From the NCBI RefSeq assembly GCF_963662255.1, contig NW_026912197.1, forward strand, positions 1 through 64,000: a DNA stretch of 64,000 nucleotides, in the 5' to 3' direction. This document shows, one piece after another, positions 12,742-25,398 of this stretch (positions are counted from its first letter, which is position 1; the number at the start of each line of letters is the position of its first letter). The stretch comes from Cinclus cinclus (taxonomy: Eukaryota; Chordata; Aves; Passeriformes; Cinclidae). A program made the position numbers and the translations under genes. The notes under the pieces were generated by a model. That model worked only from the letters and a program-made list of their open reading frames with translations. It ran no database searches and was not told the DNA's origin.

Positions 12742-15700
12742 TTAGGAGGAGGGGGCAGCTTTGGTCTGGGAGAAATCCTCGTCCTTATGGAATTTTTGTA
12801 GGCAAAAGCCCTGGACGGGCTGCAGGCAAGTTAGGCATGTTGGCTTTGAAAGGAGGCACTTTTCCCCAAGAAGCCAAACTCAAGAACCCACAATGCAGAT
12901 GTCATTTTGTAGGGCGCGTTTGGGCCTCCGATGGCAGCCAGGTTTGGAGGAGGGGGCAGCTTTGGTCTGGGAGAAATCCTCGTCCTTATGGAATTTTTGT
13001 AGGCAAAAGCCCAGGACGGGCCGCAGGCAAGTTGACTCCGAATGGAGGCACTTTTCCCCAAGAAGCCAAACTCAAGAGCCCACTTGGCATATGTCATTTT
13101 GTAGGGCGCGTTTGGGCCTCCGATGGCAGCCAGGTTCGGAGGAGGGGGCAGCTTTGGTCTGGGAGAAATCCTCGTCCTTATGGAATTTTTGTAGGCAAAA
13201 GCCCTGGACGGGCTGCAGGCAAGTTAGGCATGTTGGCTTTGAAAGGAGGCACTTTTCCCCAAGAAGCCAAACTCAAGAACCCACAATGCAGATGTCATTT
13301 TTTAGGGCGCGTTTGGGCCTCCGATGGCAGCCAGGTTTGGAGGAGGGGGCAGCTTTGGTCTGGGAGAAATCCTCGTCCTTATGGAATTTTTGTAGGCAAA
13401 AGCCCTGCATGGGCCGCAGGCAAGTTGACTCCGAAAGGAGGCACTTATCCCCAAGAAGCCAAACTCAAGAGCCCACTTGGCATATGTCATTTTGTAGGGC
13501 GCGTTTGGGCCTCCGATGGCAGCCAGGTTTGGAGGAGGGGGCAGCTTTGGTCTGGGAGAAATCCTCGTCCTTATGGAATTTTTGTAGGCAAAAGCCCAGG
13601 ACGGGCCGCAGGCAAGTTGACTCCGAATGGAGGCACTTTTCCCCAAGAAGCCAAACTCAAGAGCCCACTTGGCAGATGTCATTTTGTAGGGCGCGTTTGG
13701 GCCTCTGATGGCAGCCAGGTTAGGAGGAGGGTGTAGCTTTGGTCTGGGAGAAATCCTCGTCCTTATGGAATTTTTGGAGGCAAAAGCCCTGGACAGGCTG
13801 CAGGCAAGTTAGGCATGTTGGCTTTGAAAGGAGGCACTTTTCCCCAAGAAGCCAAACTCAAGAACCCACAATGCAGATGTCATTTTGTAGGGCGCGTTTG
13901 GGCCTCCGATGGCAGCCAGGTTTGGATGAGGGGGCAGCTTTGGTCTGGGAGAAATCCTCGTCCTTATGGAATTTTTGTAGGCAAAAGCCCAGGACGGGCC
14001 GCAGGCAAGTTGACTCCGAATGGAGGCACTTTTCCCCAAGAAGCCAAACTCAAGAGCCCACTTGGCAGGTGTCATTTTGTAGGGCGCGTTTGGGCCTCTG
14101 ATGGCAGCCAGGTTTGGAGGAGGGGGCAGCTTTGGTCTGGGAGAAATCCTCGTCCTTCTGGAATTTTTGTAGGCAAAAGCCCTGCATGGGCCGCAGGCAA
14201 GTTGACTCCGAAAGGAGGCAGTTTTCCCCAAGAAGCCAAACTCAAGAGCCCACTTGGCAGATGTCATTTTGTAGGGCGCGTTTGGGCCTCTGATGGCAGC
14301 CAGGTTAGGAGGAGGGGGCAGCTTTGGTCTGGGAGAAATCCTCGTCCTTATGGAATTTTTGTAGGCAAAAGCCCTGCATGGGCCGCAGGCAAGTTGACTC
14401 CGAAAGGAGGCACTTTTCCCCAAGAAGCCAAACTCAAGAGCCCACTTGGCAGGTGTCATTTTGTAGGGCGCGTTTGGGCCTCTGATGGCAGCCAGGTTTG
14501 GAGGAGGGGGCAGCTTTGGTCTGGGAGAAATCCTCGTCCTTATGGAATTTTTGTAGGCAAAAGCCCTGCATGGGCCGCAGGCAAGTTGACTCCGAAAGGA
14601 GGCACTTTTCCCCAAGAAGCCAAACTCAAGAGCCCACTTGGCAGGTGTCATTTTGTAGGGCGCGTTTGGGCCTCCGATGGCAGCCAGGTTTGGAGGAGGG
14701 GGCAGCTTTGGTCTGGGAGAAATCCTCGTCCTTATGGAATTTTTGTAGGCAAAAGCCCAGGACGGGCCGCAGGCAAGTTGACTCCGAATGGAGGCACTTT
14801 TCCCCAAGAAGCCAAACTCAAGAGCCCACTTGGCATATGTCATTTTGTAGGGCGCGTTTGGGCCTCTGATGGCAGCCAGGTTAGGAGGAGGGGGCAGCTT
14901 TGGTCTGGGAGAAATCCTCGTCCTTATGGAATTTTTGTAGGCAAAAGCCCTGCATGGGCCGCAGGCAAGTTGACTCCGAAAGGAGGCACTTTTCCCCAAG
15001 AAGCCAAACTCAAGAGCCCACTTGGCAGGTGTCATTTTGTAGGGCGCGTTTGGGCCTCTGATGGCAGCCAGGTTTGGAGGAGGGGGCAGCTTTGGTCTGG
15101 GAGAAATCCTCGTCCTTATGGAATTTTTGTAGGCAAAAGCCCTGCATGGGCCGCAGGCAAGTTGACTCCGAAAGGAGGCACTTTTCCCCAAGAAGCCAAA
15201 ATCAAGAGCCCACTTGGCTGATGTCATTTTGTAGGGCGCGTTTGGGCCTCCGATGGCAGCCAGGTTAGGAGGAGGGGGCAGCTTTGGTCTGGGAGAAATC
15301 CTCGTCCTTATGGAATTTTTGTAGGCAAAAGCCCTGGACGGGCTGCAGGCAAGTTAGGCATGTTGGCTTTGAAAGGAGGCACTTTTCCCCAAGAAGCCAA
15401 ACTCAAGAACCCACAATGCAGATGTCATTTTGTAGGGCGCGTTTGGGCCTCCGATGGCAGCCAGGTTTGGAGGAGGGGGCAGCTTTGGTCTGGGAGAAAT
15501 CCTCGTCCTTATGGAATTTTTGTAGGCAAAAGCCCAGGACGGGCCGCAGGCAAGTTGACTCCGAATGGAGGCACTTTTCCCCAAGAAGCCAAACTCAAGA
15601 GCCCACTTGGCAGATGTCATTTTGTAGGGCGCGTTTGGGCCTCTGATGGCAGCCAGGTTTGGAGGAGGGGGCAGCTTTGGTCTGGGAGAAATCCTCGTCC

Positions 15701-18592
15701 TTATGGAATTTTTGTAGGCAAAAGCCCTGCATGGGCCGCAGGCAAGTTGACTCCGAAAGGAGGCACTTTTCCCCAAGAAGCCAAACTCAAGAGCCCACTT
15801 GGCAGATGTCATTTTGTAGGGCGCGTTTGGGCCTCCGATGGCAGCCAGGTTTGGAGGAGGGGGCAGCTTTGGTCTGGGAGAAATCCTCGTCCTTATGGAA
15901 TTTTTGTAGGCAAAAGCCCAGGACGGGCTGCAGGCAAGTTGACTCCGAATGGAGGCACTTTTCCCCAAGAAGCCAAACTCAAGAGCCCACTTGGCAGATG
16001 TCATTTTGTAGGGCGCGTTTGGGCCTCTGATGGCAGCCAGGTTAGGAGGAGGGGGCAGCTTTGGTCTGGGAGAAATCCTCGTCCTTATGGAATTTTTGGA
16101 GGCAAAAGCCCTGGACGGGCTGCAGGCAAGTTAGGCATGTTGGCTTTGAAAGGAGGCACTTTTCCCCAAGAAGCCAAACTCAAGAACCCACAATGCAGAT
16201 GTCATTTTGTAGGGCGCGTTTGGGCCTCCGATGGCAGCCAGGTTTGGAGGAGGGGGCAGCTTTGGTCTGGGAGAAATCCTCGTCCTTATGGAATTTTTGT
16301 AGGCAAAAGCCCAGGACGGGCCGCAGGCAAGTTGACTCCGAATGGAGGCACTTTTCCCCAAGAAGCCAAACTCAAGAGCCCACTTGGCATATGTCATTTT
16401 GTAGGGCGCGTTTGGGCCTCTGATGGCAGCCAGGTTAGGAGGAGGGGGCAGCTTTGGTCTGGGAGAAATCCTCGTCCTTATGGAATTTTTGTAGGCAAAA
16501 GCCCTGCATGGGCCGCAGGCAAGTTGACTCCGAAAGGAGGCACTTTTCCCCAAGAAGCCAAACTCAAGAGCCCACTTGGCAGGTGTCATTTTGTAGGGCG
16601 CGTTTGGGCCTCCGATGGCAGCCAGGTTTGGAGGAGGGGGCAGCTTTGGTCTGGGAGAAATCCTCGTCCTTATGGAATTTTTGTAGGCAAAAGCCCTGGA
16701 CGGGCTGCAGGCAAGTTAGGCATGTTGGCTTTGAAAGGAAGCACTTTTCCCCAAGAAGCCAAACTCAAGAACCCACAATGCAGATGTCATTTTGTAGGGC
16801 GCGTTTGGGCCTCCGATGGCAGCCAGGTTTGGAGGAGGGGGCAGCTTTGGTCTGGGAGAAATCCTCGTCCTTATGGAATTTTTGTAGGCAAAAGCCCAGG
16901 ACGGGCCGCAGGCAAGTTGACTCCGAATGGAGGCACTTTTCCCCAAGAAGCCAAACTCAAGAGCCCACTTGGCAGGTGTCATTTTGTAGGGCGCGTTTGG
17001 GCCTCTGATGGCAGCCAGGTTTGGAGGAGGGGGCAGCTTTGGTCTGGGAGAAATCCTCGTCCTTATGGAATTTTTGTAGGCAAAAGCCCTGCATGGGCCG
17101 CAGGCAAGTTGACTCCGAAAGGAGGCACTTTTCCCCAAGAAGCCAAACTCAAGAGCCCACTTGGCAGATGTCATTTTGTAGGGCGCGTTTGGGCCTCCGA
17201 TGGCAGCCAGGTTTGGAGGAGGGGGCAGCTTTGGTCTGGGAGAAATCCTCGTCCTTATGGAATTTTTGTAGGCAAAAGCCCAGGACGGGCTGCAGGCAAG
17301 TTGACTCCGAATGGAGGCACTTTTCCCCAAGAAGCCAAACTCAAGAGCCCACTTGGCAGATGTCATTTTGTAGGGCGCATTTGGGCCTCTGATGGCAGCC
17401 AGGTTAGGAGGAGGGGGCAGCTTTGGTCTGGGAGAAATCCTCGTCCTTATGGAATTTTTGTAGGCAAAAGCCCTGGACGGGCTGCAGGCAAGTTAGGCAT
17501 GTTGGCTTTGAAAGGAGGCACTTTTCCCCAAGAAGCCAAACTCAAGAACCCACAATGCAGATGTCATTTTGTAGGGCGCGTTTGGGCCTCCGATGGCAGC
17601 CAGGTTTGGAGGAGGGGGCAGCTTTGGTCTGGGAGAAATCCTCGTCCTTATGGAATTTTTGTAGGCAAAAGCCCAGGACGGGACGCAGGCAAGTTGACTC
17701 CGAATGGAGGCACTTTTCCCCAAGAAGCCAAACTCAAGAGCCCACTTGGCATATGTCATTTTGTAGGGCGCGTTTGGGCCTCCGATGGCAGCCAGGTTTG
17801 GAGGAGGGGGCAGCTTTGGTCTGGGAGAAATCCTCGTCCTTATGGAATTTTTGTAGGCAAAAGCCCAGGACGGGCTGCAGGCAAGTTGACTCCGAATGGA
17901 GGCACTTTTCCCCAAGAAGCCAAACTCAAGAGCCCACTTGGCAGATGTCATTTTGTAGGGCGCGTTTGGGCCTCTGATGGCAGCCAGGTTAGGAGGAGGG
18001 GGCAGCTTTGGTCTGGGAGAAATCCTCGTCCTTATGGAATTTTTGGAGGCAAAAGCCCTGGACGGGCTGCAGGCAAGTTAGGCATGTTGGCTTTGAAAGG
18101 AGGCACTTTTCCCCAAGAAGCCAAACTCAAGAACCCACAATGCAGATGTCATTTTGTAGGGCGCGTTTGGGCCTCCGATGGCAGCCAGGTTTGGAGGAGG
18201 GGGCAGCTTTGGTCTGGGAGAAATCCTCGTCCTTATGGAATTTTTGTAGGCAAAAGCCCAGGACGGGCCGCAGGCAAGTTGACTCCGAATGGAGGCACTT
18301 TTCCCCAAGAAGCCAAACTCAAGAGCCCACTTGGCCGGTGTCATTTTGTAGGGCGCGTTTGGGCCTCTGATGGCAGCCAGGTTTGGAGGAGGGGGCAGCT
18401 TTGGTCTGGGAGAAATCCTCGTCCTTATGGAATTTTTGTAGGCAAAAGCCCTGCATGGGCCGCAGGCAAGTTGACTCCGAAAGGAGGCACTTTTCCCCAA
18501 GAAGCCAAACTCAAGAGCCCACTTGGCAGATATCATTTTGTAGGGCGCGTTTGGGCCTCCGATGGCAGCCAGGTTTGGAGGAGGGGGCAGCT
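12176..18592. repeat. Long higher-order unit, copy A (6,417 bp, 33 monomers)
   Basis: This block is repeated immediately downstream at an offset of 6,417 bp (33x192+9x9). Matching positions include the gggtgtagc stops ending at 13,736 and 20,153, the rare tttggatgaggg variant at about 13,922 and 20,339, and ccttctgg at about 14,155 and 20,572. After the 5-bp insertion at 21,579 the offset becomes 6,422, and after about 16.7 kb it becomes 6,806, because copy B has two more monomers there. Scattered single-base differences exist, such as cacttatcc at 13,447 and ggttcgg at 13,136, so the copies are diverging. Partial relatives of the same unit begin near 3,611 and 11,198. Confidence 0.8.
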
Positions 18593-20153
18593 TTGGTCTG
18601 GGAGAAATCCTCGTCCTTATGGAATTTTTGTAGGCAAAAGCCCTGGACGGGCTGCAGGCAAGTTAGGCATGTTGGCTTTGAAAGGAGGCACTTTTCCCCA
18701 AGAAGCCAAACTCAAGAGCCCACTTGGCAGGTGTCATTTTGTAGGGCGCATTTGGGCCTCCGATGGCAGCCAGGTTTGGAGGAGGGGGCAGCTTTGGTCT
18801 GGGAGAAATCCTCGTCCTTATGGAATTTTTGTAGGCAAAAGCCCTGCATGGGCCGCAGGCAAGTTGACTCCGAAAGGAGGCACTTTTCCCCAAGAAGCCA
18901 AACTCAAGAGCCCACTTGGCATATGTCATTTTGTAGGGCGCGTTTGGGCCTCCGATGGCAGCCAGGTTTGGAGGAGGGGGCAGCTTTGGTCTGGGAGAAA
19001 TCCTCGTCCTTATGGAATTTTTGTAGGCAAAAGCCCAGGACGGGCTGCAGGCAAGTTGACTCCGAATGGAGGCACTTTTCCCCAAGAAGCCAAACTCAAG
19101 AGCCCACTTGGCAGATGTCATTTTGTAGGGCGCGTTTGGGCCTCTGATGGCAGCCAGGTTAGGAGGAGGGGGCAGCTTTGGTCTGGGAGAAATCCTCGTC
19201 CTTATGGAATTTTTGTAGGCAAAAGCCCTGGACGGGCTGCAGGCAAGTTAGGCATGTTGGCTTTGAAAGGAGGCACTTTTCCCCAAGAAGCCAAACTCAA
19301 GAACCCACAATGCAGATGTCATTTTGTAGGGCGCGTTTGGGCCTCCGATGGCAGCCAGGTTTGGAGGAGGGGGCAGCTTTGGTCTGGGAGAAATCCTCGT
19401 CCTTATGGAATTTTTGTAGGCAAAAGCCCAGGACGGGCCGCAGGCAAGTTGACTCCGAATGGAGGCACTTTTCCCCAAGAAGCCAAACTCAAGAGCCCAC
19501 TTGGCATATGTCATTTTGTAGGGCGCGTTTGGGCCTCCGATGGCAGCCAGGTTAGGAGGAGGGGGCAGCTTTGGTCTGGGAGAAATCCTCGTCCTTATGG
19601 AATTTTTGTAGGCAAAAGCCCTGGACGGGCTGCAGGCAAGTTAGGCATGTTGGCTTTGAAAGGAGGCACTTTTCCCCAAGAAGCCAAACTCAAGAACCCA
19701 CAATGCAGATGTCATTTTTTAGGGCGCGTTTGGGCCTCCGATGGCAGCCAGGTTTGGAGGAGGGGGCAGCTTTGGTCTGGGAGAAATCCTCGTCCTTATG
19801 GAATTTTTGTAGGCAAAAGCCCTGCATGGGCCGCAGGCAAGTTGACTCCGAAAGGAGGCACTTTTCCCCAAGAAGCCAAACTCAAGAGCCCACTTGGCAT
19901 ATGTCATTTTGTAGGGCGCGTTTGGGCCTCCGATGGCAGCCAGGTTTGGAGGAGGGGGCAGCTTTGGTCTGGGAGAAATCCTCGTCCTTATGGAATTTTT
20001 GTAGGCAAAAGCCCAGGACGGGCCGCAGGCAAGTTGACTCCGAATGGAGGCACTTTTCCCCAAGAAGCCAAACTCAAGAGCCCACTTGGCAGATGTCATT
20101 TTGTAGGGCGCGTTTGGGCCTCTGATGGCAGCCAGGTTAGGAGGAGGGTGTAG
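15360..20153 (+). other. Open frame of 1,597 codons inside the satellite; not a gene
   Basis: This is the same repeating 64-codon frame, running across most of higher-order copy A into copy B and ended by gggtgtagc. The reverse strand across the same bases is also open in segments of 88-216 codons, closed by the TAA that the 9-bp insertion creates on that strand. Confidence 0.85.
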
Positions 20154-23100
20154 CTTTGGTCTGGGAGAAATCCTCGTCCTTATGGAATTTTTGGAGGCAA
20201 AAGCCCTGGACAGGCTGCAGGCAAGTTAGGCATGTTGGCTTTGAAAGGAGGCACTTTTCCCCAAGAAGCCAAACTCAAGAACCCACAATGCAGATGTCAT
20301 TTTGTAGGGCGCGTTTGGGCCTCCGATGGCAGCCAGGTTTGGATGAGGGGGCAGCTTTGGTCTGGGAGAAATCCTCGTCCTTATGGAATTTTTGTAGGCA
20401 AAAGCCCAGGACGGGCCGCAGGCAAGTTGACTCCGAATGGAGGCACTTTTCCCCAAGAAGCCAAACTCAAGAGCCCACTTGGCAGGTGTCATTTTGTAGG
20501 GCGCGTTTGGGCCTCTGATGGCAGCCAGGTTTGGAGGAGGGGGCAGCTTTGGTCTGGGAGAAATCCTCGTCCTTCTGGAATTTTTGTAGGCAAAAGCCCT
20601 GCATGGGCCGCAGGCAAGTTGACTCCGAAAGGAGGCATTTTTCCCCAAGAAGCCAAACTCAAGAGCCCACTTGGCAGATGTCATTTTGTAGGGCGCGTTT
20701 GGGCCTCTGATGGCAGCCAGGTTAGGAGGAGGGGGCAGCTTTGGTCTGGGAGAAATCCTCGTCCTTATGGAATTTTTGTAGGCAAAAGCCCTGCATGGGC
20801 CGCAGGCAAGTTGACTCCGAAAGGAGGCACTTTTCCCCAAGAAGCCAAACTCAAGAGCCCACTTGGCAGGTGTCATTTTGTAGGGCGCGTTTGGGCCTCT
20901 GATGGCAGCCAGGTTTGGAGGAGGGGGCAGCTTTGGTCTGGGAGAAATCCTCGTCCTTATGGAATTTTTGTAGGCAAAAGCCCTGCATGGGCCGCAGGCA
21001 AGTTGACTCCGAAAGGAGGCACTTTTCCCCAAGAAGCCAAACTCAAGAGCCCACTTGGCAGGTGTCATTTTGTAGGGCGCGTTTGGGCCTCCGATGGCAG
21101 CCAGGTTTGGAGGAGGGGGCAGCTTTGGTCTGGGAGAAATCCTCGTCCTTATGGAATTTTTGTAGGCAAAAGCCCAGGACGGGCCGCAGGCAAGTTGACT
21201 CCGAATGGAGGCACTTTTCCCCAAGAAGCCAAACTCAAGAGCCCACTTGGCAGGTGTCATTTTGTAGGGCGCGTTTGGGCCTCTGATGGCAGCCAGGTTT
21301 GGAGGACGGGGCAGCTTTGGTCTGGGAGAAATCCTCGTCCTTATGGAATTTTTGTAGGCAAAAGCCCTGCATGGGCCGCAGGCAAGTTGACTCCGAAAGG
21401 AGGCACTTTTCCCCAAGAAGCCAAACTCAAGAGCCCACTTGGCAGGTGTCATTTTGTAGGGCGCGTTTGGGCCTCTGATGGCAGCCAGGTTTGGAGGAGG
21501 GGGCAGCTTTGGTCTGGGAGAAATCCTCGTCCTTATGGAATTTTTGTAGGCAAAAGCCCTGCATGGGCCGCAGGCAAGTTGACTTGACTCCGAAAGGAGG
21601 CACTTTTCCCCAAGAAGCCAAACTCAAGAGCCCACTTGGCTGATGTCATTTTGTAGGGCGCGTTTGGGCCTCCGATGGCAGCCAGGTTAGGAGGAGGGGG
21701 CAGCTTTGGTCTGGGAGAAATCCTCGTCCTTATGGAATTTTTGTAGGCAAAAGCCCTGGACGGGCTGCAGGCAAGTTAGGCATGTTGGCTTTGAAAGGAG
21801 GCACTTTTCCCCAAGAAGCCAAACTCAAGAACCCACAATGCAGATGTCATTTTGTAGGGCGCGTTTGGGCCTCCGATGGCAGCCAGGTTTGGAGGAGGGG
21901 GCAGCTTTGGTCTGGGAGAAATCCTCGTCCTTATGGAATTTTTGTAGGCAAAAGCCCAGGACGGGCCGCAGGCAAGTTGACTCCGAATGGAGGCACTTTT
22001 CCCCAAGAAGCCAAACTCAAGAGCCCACTTGGCAGATGTCATTTTGTAGGGCGCGTTTGGGCCTCTGATGGCAGCCAGGTTTGGAGGAGGGGGCAGCTTT
22101 GGTCTGGGAGAAATCCTCGTCCTTATGGAATTTTTGTAGGCAAAAGCCCTGCATGGGCCGCAGGCAAGTTGACTCCGAAAGGAGGCACTTTTCCCCAAGA
22201 AGCCAAACTCAAGAGCCCACTTGGCAGATGTCATTTTGTAGGGCGCGTTTGGGCCTCCGATGGCAGCCAGGTTTGGAGGAGGGGGCAGCTTTGGTCTGGG
22301 AGAAATCCTCGTCCTTATGGAATTTTTGTAGGCAAAAGCCCAGGACGGGCTGCAGGCAAGTTGACTCCGAATGGAGGCACTTTTCCCCAAGAAGCCAAAC
22401 TCAAGAGCCCACTTGGCAGATGTCATTTTGTAGGGCGCGTTTGGGCCTCTGATGGCAGCCAGGTTAGGAGGAGGGGGCAGCTTTGGTCTGGGAGAAATCC
22501 TCGTCCTTATGGAATTTTTGGAGGCAAAAGCCCTGGACGGGCTGCAGGCAAGTTAGGCATGTTGGCTTTGAAAGGAGGCACTTTTCCCCAAGAAGCCAAA
22601 CTCAAGAACCCACAATGCAGATGTCATTTTGTAGGGCGCGTTTGGGCCTCCGATGGCAGCCAGGTTTGGAGGAGGGGGCAGCTTTGGTCTGGGAGAAATC
22701 CTCGTCCTTATGGAATTTTTGTAGGCAAAAGCCCAGGACGGGCCGCAGGCAAGTTGACTCCGAATGGAGGCACTTTTCCCCAAGAAGCCAAACTCAAGAG
22801 CCCACTTGGCATATGTCATTTTGTAGGGCGCGTTTGGGCCTCTGATGGCAGCCAGGTTAGGAGGAGGGGGCAGCTTTGGTCTGGGAGAAATCCTCGTCCT
22901 TATGGAATTTTTGTAGGCAAAAGCCCTGCATGGGCCGCAGGCAAGTTGACTCCGAAAGGAGGCACTTTTCCCCAAGAAGCCAAACTCAAGAGCCCACTTG
23001 GCAGGTGTCATTTTGTAGGGCGCGTTTGGGCCTCCGATGGCAGCCAGGTTTGGAGGAGGGGGCAGCTTTGGTCTGGGAGAAATCCTCGTCCTTATGGAAT

Positions 23101-25398
23101 TTTTGTAGGCAAAAGCCCAGGACGGGCTGCAGGCAAGTTGACTCCGAATGGAGGCACTTTTCCCCAAGAAGCCAAACTCAAGAGCCCACTTGGCATATGT
23201 CATTTTGTAGGGCGCGTTTGGGCCTCCGATGGCAGCCAGGTTTGGAGGAGGGGGCAGCTTTGGTCTGGGAGAAATCCTCGTCCTTATGGAATTTTTGTAG
23301 GCAAAAGCCCAGGACGGGCTGCAGGCAAGTTGACTCCGAATGGAGGCACTTTTCCCCAAGAAGCCAAACTCAAGAGCCCACTTGGCAGATGTCATTTTGT
23401 AGGGCGCGTTTGGGCCTCTGATGGCAGCCAGGTTAGGAGGAGGGGGCAGCTTTGGTCTGGGAGAAATCCTCGTCCTTATGGAATTTTTGTAGGCAAAAGC
23501 CCTGGACGGGCTGCAGGCAAGTTAGGCATGTTGGCTTTGAAAGGAAGCACTTTTCCCCAAGAAGCCAAACTCAAGAACCCACAATGCAGATGTCATTTTG
23601 TAGGGCGCGTTTGGGCCTCCGATGGCAGCCAGGTTTGGAGGAGGGGGCAGCTTTGGTCTGGGAGAAATCCTCGTCCTTATGGAATTTTTGTAGGCAAAAG
23701 CCCAGGACGGGCCGCAGGCAAGTTGACTCCGAATGGAGGCACTTTTCCCCAAGAAGCCAAACTCAAGAGCCCACTTGGCAGGTGTCATTTTGTAGGGCGC
23801 GTTTGGGCCTCTGATGGCAGCCAGGTTTGGAGGAGGGGGCAGCTTTGGTCTGGGAGAAATCCTCGTCCTTATGGAATTTTTGTAGGCAAAAGCCCTGCAT
23901 GGGCCGCAGGCAAGTTGACTCCGAAAGGAGGCACTTTTCCCCAAGAAGCCAAACTCAAGAGCCCACTTGGCAGATGTCATTTTGTAGGGCGCGTTTGGGC
24001 CTCCGATGGCAGCCAGGTTTGGAGGAGGGGGCAGCTTTGGTCTGGGAGAAATCCTCGTCCTTATGGAATTTTTGTAGGCAAAAGCCCAGGACGGGCTGCA
24101 GGCAAGTTGACTCCGAATGGAGGCACTTTTCCCCAAGAAGCCAAACTCAAGAGCCCACTTGGCAGATGTCATTTTTTAGGGCGCATTTGGGCCTCTGATG
24201 GCAGCCAGGTTAGGAGGAGGGGGCAGCTTTGGTCTGGGAGAAATCCTCGTCCTTATGGAATTTTTGTAGGCAAAAGCCCTGGACGGGCTGCAGGCAAGTT
24301 AGGCATGTTGGCTTTGAAAGGAGGCACTTTTCCCCAAGAAGCCAAACTCAAGAACCCACAATGCAGATGTCATTTTGTAGGGCGCGTTTGGGCCTCCGAT
24401 GGCAGCCAGGTTTGGAGGAGGGGGCAGCTTTGGTCTGGGAGAAATCCTCGTCCTTATGGAATTTTTGTAGGCAAAAGCCCAGGACGGGCCGCAGGCAAGT
24501 TGACTCCGAATGGAGGCACTTTTCCCCAAGAAGCCAAACTCAAGAGCCCACTTGGCATATGTCATTTTGTAGGGCGCGTTTGGGCCTCCGATGGCAGCCA
24601 GGTTTGGAGGAGGGGGCAGCTTTGGTCTGGGAGAAATCCTCGTCCTTATGGAATTTTTGTAGGCAAAAGCCCAGGACGGGCTGCAGGCAAGTTGACTCCG
24701 AATGGAGGCACTTTTCCCCAAGAAGCCAAACTCAAGAGCCCACTTGGCAGATGTCATTTTGTAGGGCGCGTTTGGGCCTCTGATGGCAGCCAGGTTAGGA
24801 GGAGGGGGCAGCTTTGGTCTGGGAGAAATCCTCGTCCTTATGGAATTTTTGTAGGCAAAAGCCCTGGACGGGCTGCAGGCAAGTTAGGCATGTTGGCTTT
24901 GAAAGGAGGCACTTTTCCCCAAGAAGCCAAACTCAAGAACCCACAATGCAGATGTCATTTTGTAGGGCGCGTTTGGGCCTCCGATGGCAGCCAGGTTTGG
25001 AGGAGGGGGCAGCTTTGGTCTGGGAGAAATCCTCGTCCTTATGGAATTTTTGTAGGCAAAAGCCCAGGACGGGCCGCAGGCAAGTTGACTCCGAATGGAG
25101 GCACTTTTCCCCAAGAAGCCAAACTCAAGAGCCCACTTGGCCGGTGTCATTTTGTAGGGCGCGTTTGGGCCTCTGATGGCAGCCAGGTTTGGAGGAGGGG
25201 GCAGCTTTGGTCTGGGAGAAATCCTCGTCCTTATGGAATTTTTGTAGGCAAAAGCCCTGCATGGGCCGCAGGCAAGTTGACTCCGAAAGGAGGCACTTTT
25301 CCCCAAGAAGCCAAACTCAAGAGCCCACTTGGCAGATATCATTTTGTAGGGCGCGTTTGGGCCTCCGATGGCAGCCAGGTTTGGAGGAGGGGGCAGCT
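18593..25398. repeat. Long higher-order unit, copy B (6,806 bp)
   Basis: This is the tandem partner of 12,176-18,592. It differs by a 5-bp duplication at 21,579-21,588 and by 384 extra bp (two monomers), which lie before the gaaaggaagcac marker at about 23,539. A CpG to CpA difference (gcgcg to gcgca) distinguishes it at about 18,750. The block from 21,706 to 23,400 also matches 5,759-7,450 at an offset of 15,947 bp, so parts of this unit are present at least three times in the left half. Edges were found by comparing markers by eye and are good to roughly one monomer. Confidence 0.75.
21579..21588 (+). other. 5-bp tandem duplication (ttgac) in one monomer
   Basis: The sequence reads caagttgacttgactccg in place of caagttgactccg. 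It is the only small insertion in the window whose length is not a multiple of 9, and it shifts the long forward frame, which stops at 21,587. The matching monomer in copy A (near 15,165) lacks it, so it arose after the 6.4-kb duplication or was lost there. Confidence 0.95.

Noticed and set aside
21579..21588. Target-site duplication from an insertion
   Set aside because: The ttgac repeat is directly adjacent with nothing between the copies, so it is a simple slippage duplication.
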